From positions 1 through 60,287 of the forward strand of contig JAQCEQ010000014.1 in assembly GCA_027618565.1 (NCBI GenBank): DNA of 60,287 nucleotides. The letters are read 5' to 3'. The position numbers and the translations under genes are program-made. Every line of letters begins with the position of its first letter. The first letter of the stretch is position 1. Below are positions 36,329 to 44,635 of this stretch, in pieces. This DNA comes from Planctomycetota bacterium. GTDB taxonomy: Bacteria; Planctomycetota; Phycisphaerae; Phycisphaerales; SM1A02. A model generated the notes under the pieces. That model had not been told where the DNA came from and ran no database searches. It saw nothing but the letters and a program-made list of their open reading frames with translations.

Positions 36329-36697
36329 TCAGTTGGATTTCAGGACCCGCCCCAGCGTTTCTTGCCGGGCGAAGACCTCGTCAAAGTCCAGAACACCGCG
36401 GAAGTCGTTAAGGGAGTCCCGTTCGGTGGTGGAAAGCAGCCCCGCCTCCACCAGCTTGAAGACGATCCTGCCAAAATCCTCGGTCCGGTTGATGTTCCAG
36501 GACGACAGGACCGCCCTGGCGAGCGGACCGAAGCGGTCCTTGGCCAGGTCGCACAGCCCCATGCAGAGCTCCTGCCCGGACACATGCCGAGCCTCGCCGG
36601 ACTCGGTCGCCCGGTTGAGGATCGCCACGGTGTGGCCGATTCCGTCGCGGACGAACTCGAACGCTTCTGGCCTGTAGGGTGCGGTCTGGACCACCAT
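36329..36697 (-). CDS. Minf_1886-type conserved protein of Verrucomicrobia/Planctomycetes
   Basis: A 122-residue soluble protein without signal peptide or membrane segment. Features such as AYEFV-like AFEFVRDGIGHTV, the HVSGQELCMGLCDLAKDRFGP block and LDFDEVF near the end match my recollection of the Minf_1886 family, which is largely limited to Verrucomicrobia and Planctomycetes and has no assigned function. It is divergent from the OmpA-like gene and convergent with ffh. A TAGAAT box ends 6 bases before its ATG. Function unknown. Confidence 0.8.
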   Translation of the reverse strand: MVVQTAPYRPEAFEFVRDGIGHTVAILNRATESGEARHVSGQELCMGLCDLAKDRFGPLARAVLSSWNINRTEDFGRIVFKLVEAGLLSTTERDSLNDFRGVLDFDEVFARQETLGRVLKSN

Positions 36698-36703
36698 GAC
36701 GGG

Positions 36704-36709
36704 ATTCTA
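36704..36709 (-). promoter_or_regulatory. -10-like box of the Minf_1886-type gene
   Basis: On the minus strand TAGAAT ends 6 bases before the start codon. This is the closest match to the -10 consensus among the leaderless-type boxes. Confidence 0.5.
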
Positions 36710-36801
36710 GCCGATTCCTCGGGGAAACCGCGCGAAAAGTCTGTGTAGACTCGCGCGCACTTGCCCTGGACGGCACTTCACCATCACGAGGAGTTCACAC
36801 G

Positions 36802-37647
36802 ATGCGCATTACCAGCCTGCTCGCCCTTTCCCCACTTGCGGCTCTCCCCTTCGCTCTCGCGGCCTGCGTGCCGCAGGAGAAGTATGACGAGCTCCGCACG
36901 GCCTATCGAAGTCAAGAACAACAACTAGGGGCACAAGGAGAGGAACTCCAGACGGCCCGAGCCAATGAGTCGCGCCTTCGCACGCAGCTGGCACAGGCTG
37001 CAGCGGATCTTGAGCGCCTGGACTCGCTGGGTTCCGGCGTCGGGCAGGACATGGAGACGCTCATGGGTGAGTTGGAGGCGCTTCGTGGTCGCGTGTCCGC
37101 GCTGGATTTCGGCGCACTCTCGCCGGAAGTGAACACGGCGCTGGCCGCGCTCGCAGCGCAGTACCCCGACATTCTCTCCTTCAACGCGAAGTTGGGCATG
37201 CTCCAGTTTGCTTCGGACTTCACCTTTGACCTCGGATCCGTGGAGCTCAAGCCCGAGGCGAAGTCGTTGCTTCGCAAGCTGGCACCGGTGCTGAATTCAG
37301 GCGATGCCGCAAATCTTGAGATCGTCGTCGTCGGCCACACCGACGACTCGCCGATCAAGCGCCCCGCAACCCGCCAGGCGCACCCCACCAATGTGCACCT
37401 CTCCGCCCACCGCGCCATCTCCGTGCGAGACGCGCTGGTCGGTGACGGCCTGACCCCAAACCGATTCCAGATCGCGGGCTACGGTGAGTTCCGCCCGGCG
37501 GTCCCCAATGGGCCAAAGGGCACCGCGGGCAACCGGCGAGTCGAGATCTTCCTCCGCCCGATGCCGATGGTCATCGAGGCCGTCATCGTCGAGGAGACGG
37601 TGACGACGACGCCGGCCCCGGTTGCGGACGACGAGCCGACCAAGTAA
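36802..37647 (+). CDS. OmpA-family outer membrane lipoprotein
   Basis: A 281-residue exported lipoprotein: a signal peptide with lipobox LAAC (C22), a coiled-coil linker (about 30-100) and a C-terminal OmpA/MotB peptidoglycan-binding domain (about 130-255). The binding motif VVVGHTDDSPIK lies near 173-184, and AHRAISVRDALVGDG and NRRVEIFL complete the domain. A Thr/Pro/Val tail follows. The coiled coil plus OmpA domain suggests a protein tethering the outer membrane to the cell wall. A Shine-Dalgarno sequence, GAGGAG at 36788-36793, lies 8 bases before the ATG, and TAGACT at 36746-36751 is a possible -10. Confidence 0.9.
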   Translation: MRITSLLALSPLAALPFALAACVPQEKYDELRTAYRSQEQQLGAQGEELQTARANESRLRTQLAQAAADLERLDSLGSGVGQDMETLMGELEALRGRVSALDFGALSPEVNTALAALAAQYPDILSFNAKLGMLQFASDFTFDLGSVELKPEAKSLLRKLAPVLNSGDAANLEIVVVGHTDDSPIKRPATRQAHPTNVHLSAHRAISVRDALVGDGLTPNRFQIAGYGEFRPAVPNGPKGTAGNRRVEIFLRPMPMVIEAVIVEETVTTTPAPVADDEPTK

Positions 37648-37726
37648 TCCCGCCTCGAACTGGCGCTTTCCCCCGCTCTCGGCGGCGGATTCGTGCAAGG
37701 ATTCTGCAAACTCCCCCCTGCGCCGC

Positions 37727-37754
37727 TTGCCCCGGCGTGATCAAGGGCTACCTT
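37727..37754 (+). promoter_or_regulatory. Promoter of the secreted repeat protein (leaderless type)
   Basis: TTGCCC (37727-37732), 16 bases, TACCTT (37749-37754), then only 7 bases to the ATG at 37762. It is one of the few leaderless-type sites here with a recognisable -35. Confidence 0.5.
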
Positions 37755-37761
37755 TGTCCCC

Positions 37762-39972
37762 ATGGAGACCCGAATGCCCAGAATGCTGTCACTTACCGGT
37801 GCCGTCCTTTCGCTCCCGATCTGTGCCTTGGCCCTTGCCCAGGCCGACCCTCAGTTGAGCGAGATCCGTGTCGATGAGCTCGGCGTCGACCTCAACGAGT
37901 ATGTCGAGATCATGGGTGCGCCAGGACAGTACCTGGACGGCTACTGGTATGTGGTGATCGGCGACAACGACTTTGCCTTTCCCCCGCTCCAGAACGGGAT
38001 GGTGGAAGTGGCGATCCCGCTGACCGGCATCATCCCGGCGAGCGGTTACTTCGTGCTCGCCGAGGCGTCCTTTACCTTAGGCGTCGCTGACCAGTACGCC
38101 ACATTCAACCTGGAGTCGCCGGACAACACGACCCACCTTCTGGTGACGAACTTCTCTGGTTCCGTCGGCATGGACCTGGACACCAACGACGATGGCACGC
38201 TGGACCTGACGCCGTGGGCTGCGATCACCGACGGCGTGAGTTTCGTGGATGTCATCAACCCAGATGGCGTGAACGCCGACTTCTATTACTACGAGGCGCA
38301 CACGGTCGGTCCGACCTTCACGGGATCCCCTGCCGCCGCGTTTCGATGCCTCTCCGACGGCACATGGACACCAATGGGTGACGATCCCTCCAGTGATACG
38401 CCTCATGCAGCCAACCCCGACTGTGGCGGTGCCGGTGGCGAGTTCCAGCTTGCTGAGATCCGCATCGACCAGCAGAGCACTGACAATGACGAATATGTGG
38501 AGATCACGGGGATGCCCGGCGCGTCGCTCGCAGGAATCACGCTGGTGGCCATCGGCGATGTGACACCGACGGGGCTCCCTTCCGACTTGCAGGGCCGTAT
38601 CGAGTCGATCACGGATCTCTCGCTGGCGACGATTCAAGCCGACGGGCGCCTGCTCGTTGCGGAACCCACCTTCACGATGGGCGTCGCGGACTACACGACC
38701 GCTGCGGGCGAATTGAACTTTGAGAACACAGACAATGTCTCGTTCTTCCTGGTGAGCGGGTTCTCAGGACTGATGGATGAAGACCTCGATGCCGACGACA
38801 ACGGTGTCTTCGACTATGTGCCGTGGACGAATGTCTTTGACGAAGTGGCCATCGTCGGCCTTGACACGACCCTCGTGTACGCCTCGTCAGTGGTGGGACC
38901 GGACGGCAACTACACCCCCGGCCAGATCGCTCGCTGCGAGACGACCCTCGAGTGGAAGATTGGTCCCTTCAACACGACCGCCGGTGGCGACACGGCAGGG
39001 GAAGTCAACCTCGCGTGCGATGCCTACCCAGTGCTTGAGTGTGGTGAAGCGACTGCGGGTGCCTGCGACCAGGTGCACCCTGGCCCCTACTGCAGCGACG
39101 CCAATTGCTGCACGGCGGTCTGCAGTGTGGACGCGACTTGTTGCTCGACTGGATGGGACCAGGCGTGCGTCGACCAGGCCGCCATCTCGTGTGGGGGAGC
39201 GACCACCGTGTGTGACCAAGGCGATGTGTTCTTCAATGAGATCCGCATTGACCAGACCGGCACCGACCTCGATGAGTACATCGAGATCGGTGGCGCGCCT
39301 GGGACGGCGCTCACGGGCTTCACGATCATCGTCATCGGCGATGGCGCCGGCGGGAGTGGCGTGATCGAGCGGGCGTTCAGCCTGGCCGCCGCGACGATCC
39401 CGGAAGACGGGACGCTCCTCATCGGCAACACGGGAATGGTGCTGGGTACGCCTGATGTTTCTTCTGGCGTGGCTTCCAACTGGCTGGAGAACAGCGACAA
39501 CCTCACCTTCTTCCTCGTCACTGGGTCGACGGCCGTGGTGTTGACCGACCTCGACACGAACGACGACGGTGTCCTCGACATTATCCCGTGGACCGCGATT
39601 GTCGACGAGGTGGCCATGATTGAGTCGGCCACGATTCCACCAACAGGCACCGAGTGGGCCTATTCCGACCAGCAGGTCGGGCCCGACACCATCTACGTCC
39701 CGGGCCATGTCTGGCGCTGCCAGGACAGCGGCTGCTGGAACATTGGGCTGTTCGACCCGCTCGCGGGATCCGACACAGCGGGTCTGGCCAACCTCGATTG
39801 CGAGGAACCAAGCTGCGCGGCCGACCTGGACAACAGCGGCGTCGTGGATGGTCAAGACTTGGCGGTCGTGCTGAGCAGTTGGGGCGAAGCGCTGGGCGAC
39901 ATTGACCAGAACGGCCAGGTGGACGGCGCAGATCTCGCGGCGCTCCTGGGCAGCTGGGGTGTGTGTCCCTGA
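37762..39972 (+). CDS. Secreted three-repeat protein with dockerin-like C-terminus
   Basis: A 736-residue exported protein with a signal peptide (about 1-26, ending ALALA). Three divergent copies of a beta-rich module of about 190 residues lie at about 30-215, 229-420 and 490-682. Each opens with a SEIRVD/AEIRID/NEIRID motif and contains an Asp-rich D-L-D-x-N/D-D-x-G-x-x-D turn of calcium-binding type. The module is lamin-tail-like by appearance. Between copies two and three is a cysteine-rich segment (about 422-483) with CC pairs and W-D-x-x-C. The last 50 residues hold two dockerin-like EF loops (DLDNSGVVDGQDL and DIDQNGQVDGADL) ending GSWGVCP, a C-terminus common in Phycisphaerae secreted proteins. 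Probably a surface or extracellular protein; function unknown. Confidence 0.85.
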   Translation: METRMPRMLSLTGAVLSLPICALALAQADPQLSEIRVDELGVDLNEYVEIMGAPGQYLDGYWYVVIGDNDFAFPPLQNGMVEVAIPLTGIIPASGYFVLAEASFTLGVADQYATFNLESPDNTTHLLVTNFSGSVGMDLDTNDDGTLDLTPWAAITDGVSFVDVINPDGVNADFYYYEAHTVGPTFTGSPAAAFRCLSDGTWTPMGDDPSSDTPHAANPDCGGAGGEFQLAEIRIDQQSTDNDEYVEITGMPGASLAGITLVAIGDVTPTGLPSDLQGRIESITDLSLATIQADGRLLVAEPTFTMGVADYTTAAGELNFENTDNVSFFLVSGFSGLMDEDLDADDNGVFDYVPWTNVFDEVAIVGLDTTLVYASSVVGPDGNYTPGQIARCETTLEWKIGPFNTTAGGDTAGEVNLACDAYPVLECGEATAGACDQVHPGPYCSDANCCTAVCSVDATCCSTGWDQACVDQAAISCGGATTVCDQGDVFFNEIRIDQTGTDLDEYIEIGGAPGTALTGFTIIVIGDGAGGSGVIERAFSLAAATIPEDGTLLIGNTGMVLGTPDVSSGVASNWLENSDNLTFFLVTGSTAVVLTDLDTNDDGVLDIIPWTAIVDEVAMIESATIPPTGTEWAYSDQQVGPDTIYVPGHVWRCQDSGCWNIGLFDPLAGSDTAGLANLDCEEPSCAADLDNSGVVDGQDLAVVLSSWGEALGDIDQNGQVDGADLAALLGSWGVCP

Positions 39973-40018
39973 CCGAGTGATGCCGTGACCGCTGGCGACA
40001 TGCGCCACATTGTCACCC

Positions 40019-40068
40019 CCAATGCACGCCGAGCGCCCAATGACGGGGTGCTCGGCGTGCTCCATTGG
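40019..40068 (+). terminator. Long stem-loop after the secreted repeat protein gene
   Basis: A 10-bp perfect stem (CACGCCGAGC 40025-40034 / GCTCGGCGTG 40050-40059) is continued inward by a G-T wobble and CCC/GGG. It continues outward, past a 3-base bulge, by CCAATG/CATTGG. The loop is about 7 bases and no T-run follows. It is the main content of the 179-base gap before mlaE and probably ends the upstream transcript or protects its 3' end. Confidence 0.5.
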
Positions 40069-40138
40069 TGAGTGCGAAATCGTGCGACCGGGGCAACCAG
40101 TCTTCCCAAGGGCCTTTTCGCCGCGCCCACCAAGCGGC

Positions 40139-40144
40139 TACCCT
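40139..40144 (+). promoter_or_regulatory. -10-like box of mlaE (leaderless type)
   Basis: TACCCT ends 7 bases before the ATG at 40152. A T-rich TTTTCG lies 18 bases upstream as a possible -35. Confidence 0.45.
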
Positions 40145-40151
40145 TCCGACG

Positions 40152-40988
40152 ATGCAGGCGATCTCCCGCGACGCGATCACCAGCCTCGGTTGGTTCGTGC
40201 ACGACAACCTCAGCGCGCTGGGACGATTCACCGTCTTCATGGGTGCCGTGTTCGAAAGGTTGATCCGGCATCCCTTCAGGTGCCTTCGGTGGGGCCAGTT
40301 CGCCGGGCCGCTGGTGACGGTCGGCGTGCAGAGCGTGGTGGTGGTGTCGATCACCGGCGCATTCATTGGAATGATCCTCTCCTTGGAGACCTATGCGCAG
40401 TTTGAGGTGCTTGGGCAGGCGCAGCGGCTCGGCGGTGTGATCAACATTGCCGTCACCAAGCAGATCGGCCCCGTGCTGGCCGCCGTGATGATCGCCGGGC
40501 GCGTCGGGGGTGCGCTGGCAGCGGAACTGGGCACGATGCGGATCACCGAACAACTGGACGCCATGGAGGCCATGGATGCGGATCCGCTGCGAATTCTCGT
40601 GGCGCCGCGGGTGGTGGCATGCGTCATCATGGCACCGATCCTGACGGTCTTTTCCGACGCCCTCGGCTCTCTGGGATGCTGGTTCATCACGGTCAAGGTG
40701 TTTGGCGTGTCCAATTCGGACTACTGGTTCTACACGGCGGACCTTCTCGAGACCTGGCAACCCATCACTGGCCTCATTAAGGCCGCCGTCTTCGGGCTGG
40801 CCATCGGGCTCATCTCCTGCTACATGGGGTTCATCTGCACGCAAGGCGCGGCGGGGGTGGGCCGTGCGGCGACGAATGCCTTTGTCTACTCGTTCCTCGC
40901 CATCATCGCGATCAACCTGGTGCTGGCGGACTTCCTCAATTCACTGTGGATCATGATCTATGGGGTCGATCGGAGCATCCTTGGCTGA
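40152..40988 (+). CDS. mlaE: MlaE-family lipid ABC transporter permease
   Basis: Inner-membrane permease of the MlaE/TGD1 family, which moves phospholipids between the membranes with an ATPase (MlaF) and an MCE protein (MlaD). The 278-residue protein has about six hydrophobic segments and the family blocks GAFIGMILSLETYAQFE, TKQIGPVLAAVMIAGRVGGALAAELGTM, ITEQLDAMEAMDADPLRILVAPR and GFICTQGAAGVGRA. The start at 40152 is set by TACCCT 7 bases upstream; the frame is open 29 codons further but that part looks non-coding. Neither mlaF nor mlaD is adjacent; instead a transglutaminase-fold gene overlaps its end. Confidence 0.92.
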   Translation: MQAISRDAITSLGWFVHDNLSALGRFTVFMGAVFERLIRHPFRCLRWGQFAGPLVTVGVQSVVVVSITGAFIGMILSLETYAQFEVLGQAQRLGGVINIAVTKQIGPVLAAVMIAGRVGGALAAELGTMRITEQLDAMEAMDADPLRILVAPRVVACVIMAPILTVFSDALGSLGCWFITVKVFGVSNSDYWFYTADLLETWQPITGLIKAAVFGLAIGLISCYMGFICTQGAAGVGRAATNAFVYSFLAIIAINLVLADFLNSLWIMIYGVDRSILG

Positions 40989-42183
40989 GCGCGCGACGAG
41001 CCGAGTGGCTGCGTGCCTGATGGGTGCCTTGGCGCTGGGAGGTGTATCGGAGTCAGCGTCGGCGCATGCGTGGGCGCAGGATCCGAGTGCCCCGCAGGGT
41101 CGACCCCCGCTGCCGCCGCTCTACCGAGGGAATCCGCGCATCGTGGAAGTGAAGTTCTCGGTGAGCATGTTGTTCACCAGTGGTGACCGGGCGCAGCCCG
41201 ACGCGATGCTGCTCACGCAGCATGCGGTCGAGATCCCGCTGACCACCAGCGACTCGCTCTCGCAGGTGGATGTCCTGAGCACCAAGGGCAGTGTGATGCT
41301 CGCCGGCGACGAGATGAAGACCGTGCAGGCGGCGATGCCAATCAAGTCGGAACCGCAGCCGGACGGCACGACGCTCCTGGTCATCGATGTCGGGGCCTTT
41401 AAGGGTCAGCACTCCCGCTTTGATTTCACCTGGCTGCAGCAAGTGTGGGAGAGCCGGCTGGACGAGACTGCGGCTGCTCAGATTTCTTGGCCGCGCGAGT
41501 GGCCCGAGGAGGCTGCGCGAGCGCTGAAACCGGAGCCGTTCATTGAGTCTGACGCTCCCGCCTTCGCGCAGTTCGTGCAGAAGGTGACCGGAGGCCAGTC
41601 ACCGAGGTCGGTTCCGGTCCAGACCGCGGCGAAGGAACTCATTCGAGGGGCGATCGGCCTCTTCCGGAATGTGGGGCAGGGCGAGATGAACGGGAACGCA
41701 GGCGTGTTCCGGGGATTTTCGCTCCAGGGTGCACTGGCCGCCGCGAACTCGGGGACCGGCTCCCCGCACGATCTGGTGTGTGCCTGCGTGGCGACGCTGC
41801 GTGCAGCCGGCATTCCGGCGCGCCCGGTCGTGGGCGTGATTGACGTTGCCGGCTCCAAGGGTGGCGTGCGCTTTGCTTCGTGGGGCGAGTACTTCCTTCC
41901 GGGTGCCGGTTGGGTGCCGTTTGATCCAGAGCGACTCCGCGGGAGTGGCGTTCGGTCCTTGGCCATAGACCGCGACTGGCCCGGCCACGGCGAGATCGAT
42001 TTTGACGACGGCATGAGGATCCCGCTGGCGCACTCGTTCCTGCCGCCAGGGAAGTCGACGGCGGCCATCCAGTATCCAGCGCTCTGGGGCTGGCGGTCCG
42101 CCGGCGCCATCATGCCGCAGTCTTCGGTCATCGATACCGTGGAGGTGCATGTGACCTCGCGCGGCAAGGGAACGCCGGACTGA
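40960..42183 (+). CDS. Exported transglutaminase-fold protein lacking catalytic residues
   Basis: A 407-residue protein with an N-terminal signal peptide and a C-terminal region resembling the transglutaminase/cysteine protease core (about 245-330). The core phrases LRAAGIPARPVVGV and W-G-E-YFLPGAGWVPFDPE are clear. The position of the catalytic cysteine in the usual G-x-C-x-D is taken by proline (GSPHD, P269), and the histidine of HAWxE is alanine (A306); only the final aspartate remains. It is therefore probably a non-catalytic binding domain. ATG 40960 overlaps mlaE by 29 bases; TTG 40981 is an alternative with an 8-base overlap. The overlap suggests coupling with the lipid permease. Confidence 0.7.
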   Translation: MGSIGASLAERATSRVAACLMGALALGGVSESASAHAWAQDPSAPQGRPPLPPLYRGNPRIVEVKFSVSMLFTSGDRAQPDAMLLTQHAVEIPLTTSDSLSQVDVLSTKGSVMLAGDEMKTVQAAMPIKSEPQPDGTTLLVIDVGAFKGQHSRFDFTWLQQVWESRLDETAAAQISWPREWPEEAARALKPEPFIESDAPAFAQFVQKVTGGQSPRSVPVQTAAKELIRGAIGLFRNVGQGEMNGNAGVFRGFSLQGALAAANSGTGSPHDLVCACVATLRAAGIPARPVVGVIDVAGSKGGVRFASWGEYFLPGAGWVPFDPERLRGSGVRSLAIDRDWPGHGEIDFDDGMRIPLAHSFLPPGKSTAAIQYPALWGWRSAGAIMPQSSVIDTVEVHVTSRGKGTPD

Positions 42184-42306
42184 TCGGTCCCCTGCGCTAG
42201 CACCACGCGCAGAGCAAGATGACCAAGGTGCGGGGCATGTGGCGAGGGGCACCTCGTGTACGGTATTTATGAGGGCACACTCCCCGTCCCTACCACCGTT
42301 GGAAAG

Positions 42307-42334
42307 ATCAAAAACGACCGACAAACGGTCGGTT
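42307..42334 (-). terminator. Intrinsic terminator of the CoA-transferase gene
   Basis: Read on the minus strand, CGACCG, a 5-base loop and CGGTCG form a 6-bp stem immediately followed by five T residues. It lies 34 bases past the stop of the CaiB/BaiF gene. This is the clearest rho-independent terminator in the window. The rest of the 184-base convergent gap shows nothing else. Confidence 0.65.
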
Positions 42335-42367
42335 CCAATCTCCCCACGGCGAAAGCCAGCCCGCCCG

Positions 42368-43543
42368 TCAGCGACTCGTTGAGCCCAAGGAGTCAGCCAC
42401 CACCCGCTCCCGGTCCGCGTCCAGTTCCGGCGATGGGCGGTGCGTCGTCGACTCCGCCACGCCGGCCATTCGAATCGGGTTCCCCACCACATGCAGCATG
42501 CCGGCGATGGGGTCCTCCACCTGGTGAATCATGTTGCGTGCGGCGACCTGCGGGTCGCGCGCGACATCCTCCACCGTGTTGATCGGCCCGCAGGGCACAC
42601 CTGCGGCGGTGAGCTTCGCCAGCCACTCGCTTGCAGGATGCGAGCGCAGCGTCCGCTCCATCTCCTCTTGCAACTCATCGATGTGCTCGCGCCTGGCTCG
42701 ATTGCTGTTGAAGCGTTCGTCGCTCGCCAGATCCGCCCGATCCAACACCGCGCAGAGCCGCGAAAAGAGTCGATCATTCCCCGCCGCGATGATGATGTGT
42801 CGATCGGCCGTCTGGAATGCTTGGAATGGCGCGATGCTCGGATGGCGCGACCCTTCCGGCCCCGCCACTTTCCCAAGCCGGTGATAGGACGTCAGCGCGC
42901 CCTCAAGAAGTGCCAGCTGCGCATCCAGCATCGCCACTTCCACATGAGTCCCACGCCGCTCGGCATCCTGCGCGCGCGTGAGCAAGGCCGACACGATGCC
43001 CAGCGCCAGGTAGAGCCCTGCGGTCATGTCGCCAATCGACACACCCACGCGCGTGGGCGGTGAACCCTCGTGGCCGGTGACGCTCATCACGCCACCCATC
43101 CCCTGCACGACGATGTCGTAGGCGGCGCGGTCGGCGTAGGGGCCGGTCGAGCCAAAGCCATTCGTCGACGCGTAGATGAGCGACGGATGCTTGGCGCGCA
43201 CCGCATCGACGCCATAACCCAGCCGATCCATCGTGCCGGGTCGGTAGTTCTCCACCAGCACATCGCCCATCGCGAGGAGGCCGTCAAAGATCTCGCGGTC
43301 GGCCTCGGCCTTGAGATCCAGCGCGATACTCTCCTTGTCAAAGTTGATCGCCGAAAAATAGAGCGACTTGCCGTTGGCAAAGGGGCCGATGGCCCGCGCG
43401 TCGTCGCCGGTTCCCGGCATCTCCACCTTGATGACGCGCGCGCCCAGCCGCGCCAGCACCATCGTGCAGTACGGGCCCGCGAGGACGCGCGAGAGGTCGA
43501 TGATCGTGACGCCGGCAAGCGGCGGCCGGGTTAGATCAGCCAT
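42368..43543 (-). CDS. CaiB/BaiF family CoA-transferase
   Basis: Class III CoA-transferase, 391 residues, normal length. It begins PLAGVTIIDLSRVLAGPYCTMVLARLGARVIKVE, the family N-terminus. SIALDLKAEADREIF and DVLVENYRPGTMDRLGYG follow. The presumed catalytic aspartate is in HVEVAMLDAQLALL. PCGPINTVEDVARDPQVAARNM lies in the C-terminal part. The enzyme moves CoA between carboxylic acids; the donor and acceptor cannot be told from sequence, and no acyl-CoA pathway genes flank it. A TACGAT box ends 9 bases before its ATG. Confidence 0.92.
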   Translation of the reverse strand: MADLTRPPLAGVTIIDLSRVLAGPYCTMVLARLGARVIKVEMPGTGDDARAIGPFANGKSLYFSAINFDKESIALDLKAEADREIFDGLLAMGDVLVENYRPGTMDRLGYGVDAVRAKHPSLIYASTNGFGSTGPYADRAAYDIVVQGMGGVMSVTGHEGSPPTRVGVSIGDMTAGLYLALGIVSALLTRAQDAERRGTHVEVAMLDAQLALLEGALTSYHRLGKVAGPEGSRHPSIAPFQAFQTADRHIIIAAGNDRLFSRLCAVLDRADLASDERFNSNRARREHIDELQEEMERTLRSHPASEWLAKLTAAGVPCGPINTVEDVARDPQVAARNMIHQVEDPIAGMLHVVGNPIRMAGVAESTTHRPSPELDADRERVVADSLGSTSR

Positions 43544-43704
43544 CAGGCGCTGATCGTAGTGGTGGGCAGTCGTGGGCGATCACGCCGCTGCGCCGTCACG
43601 CACCAGCGGCACCTTCGCCCGCACAAGGTGCACGGACCAGGAGTAATGACGATCACTCGATTCCTCCACGACTCCACGGGTACGATGCTTGGATCGGCAC
43701 AAGC

Positions 43705-44073
43705 GTGGACCCTCAGGAAAACCATCCAGTGGAACAACCGCAGCCGAAGCCCCCTGCGGAGAGGCAGACGGCAGATGCCCAGGTCTCGGATCGCTCGCGC
43801 CTCGGGCTTGTGCGGATTGCCGCTGCGATGGTCGTGGCCGTCCTGGCGGACACCATCGGTGCTCCGCTTGGAGAGGTCGGCGGGCTGTTCTTTGACCTCG
43901 GCGTTGGGCTCGTTCTCACCGCCGTCCTCGGTTGGCGCATCGAGATCTTGATTGCCTTCATTTTTGAGGCCATTCCGAGCATCGGGCTCTTCCCATCCTG
44001 GATCGTTGCCGTACCCATCATCGCGGGACGCGACTACCTACGGGTGCTGTCCGGCGCGCGAACGCCACAGTAA
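43705..44073 (+). CDS. Small membrane protein of unknown function
   Basis: A 122-residue protein with a polar, proline- and glutamine-rich N-terminus (1-30) and three hydrophobic segments (about 34-52, 58-76 and 80-105) that carry few charges. No known motif. The start is uncertain: GTG 43705 gives the full length, while a GTG at 43729 would remove eight residues. It is convergent with the minus-strand respiratory operon. The 161-base gap on its left holds nothing recognisable beyond the divergent TACGAT box. Confidence 0.65.
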   Translation: MDPQENHPVEQPQPKPPAERQTADAQVSDRSRLGLVRIAAAMVVAVLADTIGAPLGEVGGLFFDLGVGLVLTAVLGWRIEILIAFIFEAIPSIGLFPSWIVAVPIIAGRDYLRVLSGARTPQ

Positions 44074-44138
44074 CGAGTGGCACCCATTGCACCCGGGACC
44101 GCTGGCGCAGCAGCAACCGCACAGAATCACCTCTAGCT

Positions 44139-44175
44139 ACACCAAGAATGTCCGTTCAACGGCACTCTTTGGTGT
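44139..44175. terminator. Nested inverted repeat at the end of the respiratory operon
   Basis: Outer arms ACACCAA/TTGGTGT (44139-44145 / 44169-44175) enclose a small inner hairpin (CCGT-TCA-ACGG). The structure overlaps the 3' end of the last minus-strand gene in a convergent gap. No T-run is present, so function is tentative. Confidence 0.3.
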
Positions 44176-44635
44176 GGGTTCGACTCCTGCGGCGCAACAC
44201 CGCCAGCAGGCCGACCACCGCAGCCGGAGCCAGCCAGGGAAGCCAGGTGAACCACTCGGGAAGGGAGTCTGCGACGGCGATGGCAACTGACGCCGGCTCC
44301 ATCCCCTCCACGCGAAGTTCATAGATCCCCAGTTCGGCGACCTGCGCCGCCGACTCCACCGCGAGCGGCTCGCCGGGCTCCGCGGCGAACGCAAGGACGA
44401 CTGCGCCGCCTGGCCCGATGATGGCTCCGCGCGGCGGCTCACTTCTCAACGACTCCCCCGCTACTGCAACAACGAACGGTTCTCCGGCTCGAGGCGTGGC
44501 TGGCGACACATAGACCGCAACCGGCGCACCATGAAGTGTGCCACGCGCGACGAGCCGACCGCCGTCAGCGCTCGCCTGCACCGCTGCCACGCTGCATGCG
44601 AGCGCGGCCGCCGTCAGCCAGTGCAACCGCCTCAC
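44156..44635 (-). CDS. Exported, C-terminally anchored protein of the oxidase operon
   Basis: A 159-residue protein of unknown family. It has a signal peptide (about 1-24, ending VQASA), a beta-rich extracytoplasmic domain (about 26-120) and one C-terminal membrane helix (about 128-150) with a basic cytoplasmic tail. The topology is like FixH/YtkA-type assembly factors, but there is no obvious metal-binding His or Cys motif. The GTG at 44635 overlaps the stop of the CtaG/NapH-like gene by 4 bases (GTGA), so it is translationally coupled as the last gene of the respiratory operon. A longer open frame upstream lies inside the preceding gene and was rejected. Confidence 0.7.
   Translation of the reverse strand: MRRLHWLTAAALACSVAAVQASADGGRLVARGTLHGAPVAVYVSPATPRAGEPFVVAVAGESLRSEPPRGAIIGPGGAVVLAFAAEPGEPLAVESAAQVAELGIYELRVEGMEPASVAIAVADSLPEWFTWLPWLAPAAVVGLLAVLRRRSRTHTKECR

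Noticed and set aside
42313-42334. Palindrome resembling a TetR-type operator
   Set aside because: It lies between two convergent genes, not near a promoter, and is followed by a T-run on the minus strand, so a terminator explains it better.
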